Shown one piece after another: positions 1 through 6,308 of a stretch of DNA of 6,332 nucleotides. Below the pieces are notes generated by a model. It worked only from the letters and a program-made list of their open reading frames with translations, was not told the DNA's origin and searched no databases. Position 1 is the stretch's first letter, and each line of letters begins with the position of its first letter. The stretch spans positions 1 through 6,332 of the forward strand of contig CACZOS010000351.1 in NCBI GenBank assembly GCA_902782815.1, written 5' to 3'. The position numbers and the translations under genes were made by a program. This DNA comes from an uncultured Lachnospiraceae bacterium. Lineage in GTDB: Bacteria; Bacillota; Clostridia; Lachnospirales; Lachnospiraceae.

Positions 1-1820
1 CCTGTCTCCAGAATATAAATGGGAAGTTTGGGCAGCTTCCTGTGGATATTGATCAGTTCCTCCCTGCGTTTGGAGAGGGCGGAGGCAGCAACAGGAATGT
101 AATCCAGTCCGCTGAATGTCACGTTTCCGTCATCTTCGTTGGGATCAGGATTTACTTCCATGATCTCTGAATCAATCTGGATCAGTGCCATACTGATCTC
201 CGTATCCTTTATGATCTCCAGGGCTTCCTCCTCACTGTTGGCCCTGTGAATCCGATAGTCTCCCAGCACGGGGAGATCCCTGCGGTCAAGATCATCGGCT
301 CCGATGAAGAGTAGTTCGGGTTTATCATGATTTTCATATAATTTTTTCACATTTTCCGGGGCATTTTCCAGTTCTGTCCGGAAACAGATCTTACCCAGGG
401 TCTGCATAGTGAAGGTGGCGTTGCCGTCGGCAAACAGATCGAAGAGTTTTTTGATCTCCTCCCGGATAAACATGCCTGTCTTGGCTGTAAGAGCTCTGGC
501 GTCCGACTGTCCGCCTTCACCGTAAAGGAGAGAAGCGATGGTAGAATCATCTGCTTCAAGGCTGATGCCGAAACTGTCCTCAATCTGATCTGCCACCTTA
601 CGGAATTCATGGTCACAGACCAGTTCAAGATGCTGGGCTTCCAGATGATTGAACATGACCACTGTCCCGGAAGCGAAACGGGAACAGATAGCCGGGGAGA
701 AGTAAGGAGCTCTGGTCTCCGGGTTGATCTCTTCCCGGATAGCCTCGATCACACTCTGTTTTGATACTGCAGAGGCGTCGGTAAAATCGTCATATTTATA
801 AAGCTCACGGCCGGCATTGGTGGTGAAGACCACCGTAACGTCCTTAAAGGATACCGCAGTACCGTCATAAATCTCCGTGAGGGTACCTGCGTCGAGCATC
901 TGGAGGAAGAGCTGGATCACTGACCTGTGTGCCTTCTCCACCTCATCAAAGATCAGGATGGAGTGAGGATTATTGGCAACGAAATCAGTCAGGATACCCT
1001 TCTTGGCATCTTTGTAGGTCTTGGCAAATCCACACAGATCAGAGATGGAATCATGGGAGGAGTAGGCACTCATGTCGAATTTCATGTAGGGAAGCTCCAG
1101 CTCCTTTGCCATCTCCACAGCCAGGAAAGTCTTGCCTACACCGGAGGGGCCGGCAAAGACGAAAACGCCTCTGGGCTTAACCCGGTCGGGATCGGACATG
1201 GCTACTATTTCACAGTTCCACAGTCCGTCCACAACACTCTGGATCGCATGATTCTGTCCGTAGATCTTCCGCATGAGATTCTCACGGATCTGGCGGGTGA
1301 GCCTGATCAGATCTTCGATATCATGATCCACATTTTCGGGACGGGGCCGGCTTCCGGCCTCATTTTCATAATTGGGCACCGGACGGTCATTTCTTCTCTC
1401 CCGGGGTTCATCCCCTCCGCCCTGGAGATTCTTGTTGCCGATAATGGCCCTGATCTCCGATGTCTTGTTGTCAAGCACTGCCTTGAGCATATCCATGGAG
1501 GTCAGCGCGGAAGAACGGTTAGGGAGAGACCGGATAAGCTGATCGTATTTCTCCTTCTCTTCCGCTTCATCGATCTTTTTGGCCAGTCTGCCCTTGATCT
1601 GATCTCTCAGGTCTACGGCATCATAGCCCATATCGTTGATCGTCCGGCCAAGTTTGTCTGCCTCATCCTTGGCATCGGGATCCCTGAACTGGGTGTCCGC
1701 AGCCTTTAACAGACCCATAAAGATGGTATTTACGGTATGTCCTTTCCATCCTTTATGTGCTTCGAAGCGACTTGCAAAATCCAATGCGTATGCCAATACT
1801 TCCGTGGTTTTAATTTCCAT
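1..1820 (-). CDS. Clp/HSP100-like AAA+ ATPase with Clp_N-like N-terminus and receiver-like C-terminus (partial, C-terminus cut by window edge)
   Basis: Probable ATP-driven protein unfoldase or remodeller. The 606 visible codons run open to the left edge. Residues 5-45 and about 103-128 resemble the two helical repeats of Clp_N adaptor/substrate-binding domains. A Pro/Arg/Glu-rich linker (about 130-165) follows. The AAA+ module resembles the second ring of ClpB/ClpA: Walker A GPSGVGKT (224-231), Walker B ILIFDEVEKAH (288-298), sensor 1 TTNAG (333-337), likely arginine finger R381 and likely sensor 2 DARAL (R442). There is only one AAA+ module and no ClpB-type middle domain. The usual GYVG pore loop is altered (TYKD, Y269). 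Residues 502-606 have a receiver-like beta/alpha pattern with D509, D510 and D550. The start at 1820 has an AGGAGG site 6 bases upstream and lies 24 bases after the third kinase gene. The ATPase family is clear; substrate and protease partnership are unknown, and no ClpP-docking tripeptide is evident in the part seen. Confidence 0.9.
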   Translation of the reverse strand, partial: MEIKTTEVLAYALDFASRFEAHKGWKGHTVNTIFMGLLKAADTQFRDPDAKDEADKLGRTINDMGYDAVDLRDQIKGRLAKKIDEAEEKEKYDQLIRSLPNRSSALTSMDMLKAVLDNKTSEIRAIIGNKNLQGGGDEPRERRNDRPVPNYENEAGSRPRPENVDHDIEDLIRLTRQIRENLMRKIYGQNHAIQSVVDGLWNCEIVAMSDPDRVKPRGVFVFAGPSGVGKTFLAVEMAKELELPYMKFDMSAYSSHDSISDLCGFAKTYKDAKKGILTDFVANNPHSILIFDEVEKAHRSVIQLFLQMLDAGTLTEIYDGTAVSFKDVTVVFTTNAGRELYKYDDFTDASAVSKQSVIEAIREEINPETRAPYFSPAICSRFASGTVVMFNHLEAQHLELVCDHEFRKVADQIEDSFGISLEADDSTIASLLYGEGGQSDARALTAKTGMFIREEIKKLFDLFADGNATFTMQTLGKICFRTELENAPENVKKLYENHDKPELLFIGADDLDRRDLPVLGDYRIHRANSEEEALEIIKDTEISMALIQIDSEIMEVNPDPNEDDGNVTFSGLDYIPVAASALSKRREELINIHRKLPKLPIYILET

Positions 1821-1826
1821 GATTTT

Positions 1827-1832
1827 CCTCCT
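1827..1832 (-). promoter_or_regulatory. Ribosome binding site of the AAA+ ATPase gene
   Basis: AGGAGG on the minus strand, within GGAGGAGGA, six bases before the ATG at 1820. It fixes the start of the ATPase and shows that the gene has its own strong initiation site, despite lying only 24 bases after the upstream stop codon. Confidence 0.85.
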
Positions 1833-1844
1833 CCATAGAATCTT

Positions 1845-3212
1845 TTAGATATTTAGTGCCAGGCGTATATCCTGTTTAAGCTGTTTAGCTGTGGTACATT
1901 TTTTCGGATCTCTGACTTCATCCTCCGCCAGGACCGAATCGATCACCCTGGCAAGTTTCGGCGGGATACGGGGATCCCTCTGTTCGATGGGAACGACGGG
2001 AAGATCAAGCAGCTGTTCCACAATGTTTTTCCTGCGGAAATCGAAATTCCGGATCAGGGCTCCGGTGAGCATGAAATAGTAGCTTGATACCGCGCCGAAT
2101 ACATCCACGTCCGGCCTGACCTTCAGGAAGTATTCCTGTTTTCTCGGGGCAAAGGCCAGAGTCCCTCCCCAGCTGGCGGAAACATCGGAGATTCCGCTCA
2201 TCCCCGCCAGATCGTAAGCTTTTGCCAGACCCAGATCGGAGATCTTCACCACCCCGTTTTCATCAATAAGCATATTGTGGGGTTTCATATCCCTGTGGAC
2301 CACCCCTTTGGTGGTCCGGTCTTTCCCGTAACGGTCTTTGGAAACCACCGTGGCATTGTGTATGTAGTCCAGTCCGTCCAGAACCTGGAACATGATATTG
2401 GTAGCAGTACCCAGATCCAGTTTCCCACCTTTTTTTGTCATCAGGTCTGCCACTGACCCGTTGCTGTAGTAGTTCATGACGAAATAAAGGTTTCCGTTTT
2501 TCTCCCCGGAAGCAAGGGTTTCAATCACATTTCTGTGATGAAGCTGCCTTCCGATACTGATCTCCCTGAGAAAGAGATTCATATTATGCCGGTTGACCTT
2601 CACTTCGGGAATGATCTCTTTGATGGCGTACTGTCTTCCCGTCTCGATATGTTCGGCGAGATAGACGACACCGAAACCACCCCTTCCCAGCTCCTTCTTC
2701 AGCCTCAGTTTTCCTTCATAGAGGCTGTCATAGTTCTTTTCCTGCTTCTGGGCCAGCAGGAGACGGATGAAATCTTCCAGGTTAATCCCCTCTATGATCG
2801 GGTCGGAATCATTTTCAACGGGAGCCTCCTCCGGTTCTTTTTCCACCAGGATGTTAAGACGGAAGACCTCACCTTCATCTCTGGAACCCAGACGGATGAT
2901 ATCCCCGTCGGCAAGTTCACGGGGCTTATAGGACCGGTTTCTGCCCTCTTCAGCGGACATTCCGGATTCCCGTCTGCCGATCAGCTCTTCATTGACATAG
3001 GTACCGTTTTTGCTCCCGTAATCCCGGATAAAGACCTTCGGGGGACGGATCTCTATTTTTGACTGGAATCTTGAAAGGGTATCATCCTCCGCAGGGAAAC
3101 GGATGGTACATTTCCTGGATCTGCCCAGCACGATGTTTTCCGCTTCCTGCCAGGTCCAGGTATTTCCTTTTAGCCTGCCCTTCTGACAGGTAAGTGTGAA
3201 TTGATCAGCCAT
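1845..3212 (-). CDS. FHA domain-Ser/Thr protein kinase (third paralogue)
   Basis: Predicted cytoplasmic Hanks-type kinase of 455 residues. The N-terminal FHA domain (about 8-120) has G30-R31, S47-R48 and N69-G70-T71, so the phosphothreonine-binding residues are present. The SxxH histidine is Q50, and the glycine usual after N74 is E75. After a short acidic linker comes the kinase domain (about 169-455): glycine loop GRGGFG (176-181), K198, helix-C E217, HRDMKPHN (306-313), DLG (326-328) and helix-F D370. The APE site reads APRKQ (355-359), without the glutamate. An extra segment (287-303) precedes HRD. There are no transmembrane or PASTA segments. I chose the start at 3212 over an in-frame Met at 3269 because an AAGGAG site sits 5 bases upstream, and because FHA residues then match both paralogues without gaps. 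The longer form would overlap the preceding gene. It is closest to the 453-residue paralogue. Target unknown. Confidence 0.93.
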   Translation of the reverse strand: MADQFTLTCQKGRLKGNTWTWQEAENIVLGRSRKCTIRFPAEDDTLSRFQSKIEIRPPKVFIRDYGSKNGTYVNEELIGRRESGMSAEEGRNRSYKPRELADGDIIRLGSRDEGEVFRLNILVEKEPEEAPVENDSDPIIEGINLEDFIRLLLAQKQEKNYDSLYEGKLRLKKELGRGGFGVVYLAEHIETGRQYAIKEIIPEVKVNRHNMNLFLREISIGRQLHHRNVIETLASGEKNGNLYFVMNYYSNGSVADLMTKKGGKLDLGTATNIMFQVLDGLDYIHNATVVSKDRYGKDRTTKGVVHRDMKPHNMLIDENGVVKISDLGLAKAYDLAGMSGISDVSASWGGTLAFAPRKQEYFLKVRPDVDVFGAVSSYYFMLTGALIRNFDFRRKNIVEQLLDLPVVPIEQRDPRIPPKLARVIDSVLAEDEVRDPKKCTTAKQLKQDIRLALNI

Positions 3213-3217
3213 ATTAT

Positions 3218-3223
3218 CTCCTT
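3218..3223 (-). promoter_or_regulatory. Ribosome binding site deciding the start of the third kinase
   Basis: AAGGAG on the minus strand, five bases before the ATG at 3212. It lies inside the reading frame of the alternative longer start (3269), so it decides for the shorter protein. The shorter protein also aligns without gaps with the other two kinases from its first residue. Confidence 0.82.
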
Positions 3224-3252
3224 TTGTCTTTGTGGCCTGGTCAAGAGAGTGA

Positions 3253-4614
3253 TCAGATATCCAGGGCACTGATGATCTCTTCTCTTAAGGCTTTTGCCGT
3301 GATGCAGCGGGCCGAATCCACGATCTCATCTTCGCCCAGCACCCGGTCAACAACCCTGGCAAGGGCGGGGGGAATGGAAGGATCCCTCTCCTCAATGGGA
3401 ACCACCGGCAGATCATAGATCTCCTTGTGGGGAACACTCTTAAAATTCCGTATCGGACGCCCGGTCAGCATAAAGTAATAGCTGGACACGGCACAAAAAA
3501 CATCCACATCCGGTTTGGCGTACCGGTATCTCATCGCCTGTTTTCTCGGCGCGTAGAGGAAACTTGCCACCGTCTGGCCGGTCATGGTCCCTCCGCTCAT
3601 TCCGGCAAGGTCAAAAGCCTTAGCCAGACCCAGGTCAGAGATTTTAACCATTCCGTTGGATGCGAACAGCATATTGTCCGGTTTGATGTCCCGGTGTACT
3701 ACGCCGTGGAGCTGACGCTCAACACCGTTTTTATCCTTGACGGTAACCGGTGCGTGGTGAATGTAATCCAGTCCTTCCAGAATCTGCAGGAGGATATCGG
3801 TCGCCTCTTTGAGTTCAAGACGGCCTTTTTGTCTGAGAAGATCCATAACCGATCCTTTGGAACAGTATTCCATCAGAATGTACATATTTCCGTCTTCTTC
3901 TCCGACGGATACCGTCTTGATCACATTTTTATGGTTGAGCTGTTTTGCTATGGATGCTTCCCGGAGGAACCAGTTGACCTGATTCTGTTTCATCTTCACC
4001 TCAGGCCGCATCTCTTTTAGCGCGTATTTCTTTTTGGTCTTGGGAGCCTCAACCAGGAAGACCGAGGCGAAACCGCCCTCACCCAGCTTTTTGACCACCT
4101 TGTATTTTTTGTCCGCTCTGGGGAGAAAATCCCCCAGCTTTTTCTCTTCTTTTATCTCATCATTCAGCTGTCCTTTGATACCCTCCAGCATTTTTTTAAA
4201 ATCTGTATCATTGGTGAGCTGGTCCTCCTGGTCCTCCTCGGGTTCAAGCAGGATGTTCACCCGGAAGACCTCCAGGTCTCCGTTGGGACCGAGGCCGATC
4301 TGGTCTCCATCCTTCAGTTCATAGGCGGGAAAGGCGATTTTTCTTCCCTCTTCCACGCTCTGACCTGCCTCTCTTTTTCCGATGATCTCCCCGTTCAGAT
4401 AGGTCCCGTTTTTGCTGCCGAAATCACACAGATAGATTCTGGGAGGCCGGATATCCACCTTGGCCTGAAATCTGGAGATGGTGTTCTCCTCCGCAGGAGT
4501 ACGGATATCAGTCCGGGAGTGTCTGCCGAAAACGATGTTCGCTCCGTCATTATAGGTCCATTTCTGTCCCTTCAGTTTCCCCTGAATACAGGTAAAAGTA
4601 AACGTATCTGACAT
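3253..4614 (-). CDS. FHA domain-Ser/Thr protein kinase (second paralogue)
   Basis: Predicted cytoplasmic Ser/Thr kinase of 453 residues with an N-terminal phosphothreonine-recognition domain. FHA (about 8-120): G30-R31, S47-R48, N69-G70-T71 and N74-G75, with Q50 in place of the SxxH histidine. A charged linker (about 122-168) leads to the kinase domain (about 171-453): glycine loop GEGGFAS (178-184, third glycine replaced by A183), K200, helix-C E219, HRDIKPDN (307-314), DLG (327-329) and helix-F D371. The catalytic residues therefore look intact. The APE motif is replaced by APRKQ (355-359). A family-specific insert (288-304) lies before the catalytic loop. The activation segment holds T343, T345 and T348 as possible phosphosites. 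In the first 50 residues it matches the next gene at 27 positions without gaps, and the preceding gene at 16. Its ATG at 4614 follows an AGGAGG site with 9-base spacing. The TGA is 40 bases before the next start. Confidence 0.95.
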   Translation of the reverse strand: MSDTFTFTCIQGKLKGQKWTYNDGANIVFGRHSRTDIRTPAEENTISRFQAKVDIRPPRIYLCDFGSKNGTYLNGEIIGKREAGQSVEEGRKIAFPAYELKDGDQIGLGPNGDLEVFRVNILLEPEEDQEDQLTNDTDFKKMLEGIKGQLNDEIKEEKKLGDFLPRADKKYKVVKKLGEGGFASVFLVEAPKTKKKYALKEMRPEVKMKQNQVNWFLREASIAKQLNHKNVIKTVSVGEEDGNMYILMEYCSKGSVMDLLRQKGRLELKEATDILLQILEGLDYIHHAPVTVKDKNGVERQLHGVVHRDIKPDNMLFASNGMVKISDLGLAKAFDLAGMSGGTMTGQTVASFLYAPRKQAMRYRYAKPDVDVFCAVSSYYFMLTGRPIRNFKSVPHKEIYDLPVVPIEERDPSIPPALARVVDRVLGEDEIVDSARCITAKALREEIISALDI

Positions 4615-4623
4615 CTTATTTAT

Positions 4624-4629
4624 CCTCCT
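4624..4629 (-). promoter_or_regulatory. Ribosome binding site of the second kinase
   Basis: AGGAGG on the minus strand, within GGGAGGAGG, nine bases before the ATG at 4614. It fits within the 21-base gap after the first kinase gene and supports translation from a shared transcript. Confidence 0.85.
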
Positions 4630-4635
4630 CCCTTC

Positions 4636-6246
4636 CTAATTCATATTTAAAGCCTCTTTAATCCGGTCGCTGAACTGTCTGGCGGTGGTGACTTTTGTTT
4701 CATCCGTCTCCTCGTCCTCCGCCAGTACACGATCGATCACCCTGGCAAGGGGCATGGGGATCATGGGGTTTCTCTCCCTGATGGGTACGCAGTCATTATC
4801 CATGACCTGATAGAGTTTGGGCTTGCCATTTTCTACAAAATCACGGATATGGGTTCCCGTAAGAAGATAATAGTAGGTGGCTGCCGTCGAGAAGACATCC
4901 ACATCCGGTTTGGCATAACAGAAATGCATCAGCTGTTTTCTCGGTACATAGAAAGGTGAACCCAGGTGGTCGGTCGTGTCGGAAAGTTTTGCCAGTCCCG
5001 ATGCATCGAAAGCCTTGGCAAGACCAAAGTCACAAAGCTTGATCTGAGCCCGTTCACTATGGTCGGTAAGCAAAATATTGCCCGGCTTGATATCCCGGTG
5101 AACGACTCCTCTGGTCCTGATCTTCTCCTTCCCTTTGACCACCGTCTCCACCTCCACATTGTGGACATAGTCCAGTGCATCAAGAACATCCAGGATAATA
5201 GCTGTGGCTTTTTTCAGTTCCAGTCTGCCACCGTTTTTCTTCACCAGATCTCCCACATTTCCGCCTTTACAGTATTCCATCAGGATCCTGTATGTGTTTT
5301 CCGCGGGTATGCTTTCAAAATCATATGTTCTGACTATATTTTTATGGATAAGCTGTGTCCCCAGCATAGCCTCCCTCTGAAACCGTGCTTTCATCTTTTT
5401 GCTCACCAGACATTTCTGATGAAGAGTCTTGACGACACAGTCCATGTTGAGGGTATCGCAGTGATAGAGGGCAACTGTTCCGAAACCGCCTTCTCCGAAT
5501 GCCTTTCTCTTTATCCAGTCCAGAGTGAAGTCGATCTTCTCTCCGACAGCTTTATCCTTCTTCTCTTTCTTTTCCTTTTTATCTTCAGCAGGCACCCTGT
5601 CTTCTATTCTGTCCGGAGACTTGTTCTCCTGCCCGGGCATGGCTCCGTCCACCGGGACGAAGGGATCGGACATATCCTCCTGCATCATTTTCTTCAGAAG
5701 TTCCATGGCCTCCTGATAACCATTTACCGAAAAGGGGAAGGATTCTGTCTCTTCCGGACTCTTCCGGATCTCCTCCTCGGCAGCTTCGTCGGCCACCGCC
5801 TCATCCTCCTCTTCTTCCGGGGCATCGGGAACGATCACCCTGGTCACCGGTTCTTCCCAATCGTCTTCCGGCTCCTCCTCCTGGATGATGGAAATCCGGA
5901 ATATCTCTGTTTTTCCGTGGTCTCCAACTCCGATAATATCCTGGTCGGACAGTTCCACCATCTCCCCTGGCTGAAGTCTTCCCGGCTCTCTGTCAGACAT
6001 TTTGGCTCTGCCGATCAGGGTGCCGTTGACATATGTGCCGTTGAGGCTCTGATAATCACTGATATATACGTTGGGAAGCCGTATCTCCATCCACGAGTTT
6101 TTTCTGGAGACCTTCCTTTCATGCTCCGGAACCAGGATCGCCGATTTGGGATCCCTCCCGATAAAGATCTGGTCATTCTCCGTAAATTTCCATTCTTTTC
6201 CTTTCAGTTCACCATCGATCCCTGAAATGATTAATGTGCTCTTCAT
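4636..6246 (-). CDS. FHA domain-Ser/Thr protein kinase with long charged linker (first paralogue, operon-leading gene)
   Basis: Predicted cytoplasmic Hanks-type kinase of 536 residues, the most divergent of the three. FHA (about 5-120): G30-R31, S47-R48, N69-G70-T71 and N74-G75; the SxxH position is N50. The linker (about 122-240) is much longer than in the paralogues: first strongly acidic (Glu/Asp runs near 123-160), then a helix-like stretch near 175-192, then Lys/Glu-rich (221-232). The kinase domain (about 243-536) has GEGGFG (251-256), K273, helix-C E292, HRDIKPGN (383-390), canonical DFG (406-408) and helix-F D450. The APE site reads VPRKQ (434-438). A 15-20 residue insert (363-380) precedes HRD. 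The activation segment keeps GSP (429-431), like the GTP of bacterial kinases. The ATG at 6246 follows a GGGGG-type site with 5-base spacing, and the TAG is 21 bases before the next gene. As first gene it may set operon expression. Substrates unknown. Confidence 0.95.
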   Translation of the reverse strand: MKSTLIISGIDGELKGKEWKFTENDQIFIGRDPKSAILVPEHERKVSRKNSWMEIRLPNVYISDYQSLNGTYVNGTLIGRAKMSDREPGRLQPGEMVELSDQDIIGVGDHGKTEIFRISIIQEEEPEDDWEEPVTRVIVPDAPEEEEDEAVADEAAEEEIRKSPEETESFPFSVNGYQEAMELLKKMMQEDMSDPFVPVDGAMPGQENKSPDRIEDRVPAEDKKEKKEKKDKAVGEKIDFTLDWIKRKAFGEGGFGTVALYHCDTLNMDCVVKTLHQKCLVSKKMKARFQREAMLGTQLIHKNIVRTYDFESIPAENTYRILMEYCKGGNVGDLVKKNGGRLELKKATAIILDVLDALDYVHNVEVETVVKGKEKIRTRGVVHRDIKPGNILLTDHSERAQIKLCDFGLAKAFDASGLAKLSDTTDHLGSPFYVPRKQLMHFCYAKPDVDVFSTAATYYYLLTGTHIRDFVENGKPKLYQVMDNDCVPIRERNPMIPMPLARVIDRVLAEDEETDETKVTTARQFSDRIKEALNMN

Positions 6247-6251
6247 ATTTT

Positions 6252-6257
6252 CCCCCT
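6252..6257 (-). promoter_or_regulatory. Probable ribosome binding site of the first kinase
   Basis: AGGGGG on the minus strand, five bases before the ATG at 6246. It pairs less well with the 16S tail than the AGGAGG sites of the following genes, so the leading gene may be translated less strongly. The start is supported independently, because FHA positions 30, 31, 47, 48, 69 and 70 match those of the paralogues. Confidence 0.65.
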
Positions 6258-6294
6258 GAAGGTAATGCTCTCATTGATTACATGTCTATCTTAC

Positions 6295-6308
6295 ACCGGT
6301 TCCCCGGT
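6295..6308. repeat. Small inverted repeat in the operon leader
   Basis: ACCGG and CCGGT form a perfect five-base inverted repeat around a four-base centre, about 50 bases before the first start codon. The same bases also read as two direct CCGGTT copies (6296-6301 and 6304-6309). On the plus strand seven T residues follow at 6312-6318, which resembles a short intrinsic terminator for transcription coming from the left, but no plus-strand gene is present. It could instead be an operator half-site pair. The rest of the leader (6247-6294 and 6309-6332) holds only weak -10-like hexamers, TGTAAT at 6277-6282 and TAAGAT at 6288-6293 on the minus strand, neither with a recognisable -35. Confidence 0.35.

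Noticed and set aside
347..628. Minus-strand open frame of 93 codons
   Set aside because: It is in another frame inside the ATPase gene, whose own frame continues without interruption to the window edge.
927..1709. Open frame of 260 codons on the plus strand
   Set aside because: It is antisense to the AAA+ ATPase, including its Walker motifs, and the product has no recognisable features.
3213..3269. Longer 474-residue form of the third kinase starting at 3269
   Set aside because: Its extra 19 residues cover the ribosome binding site of the 3212 start, overlap the end of the previous gene, and have no counterpart in the paralogues.
4966..6225. Open frame of 419 codons on the plus strand
   Set aside because: It lies entirely antisense to the first kinase, which has clear FHA and kinase motifs. 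The translated product shows no recognisable domain, so it is a by-product of the codon pattern on the other strand.
6277..6293. -10-like hexamers TGTAAT and TAAGAT on the minus strand as a promoter
   Set aside because: No acceptable -35 hexamer lies 16-18 bases upstream of either, and upstream sequence is cut at the window edge.
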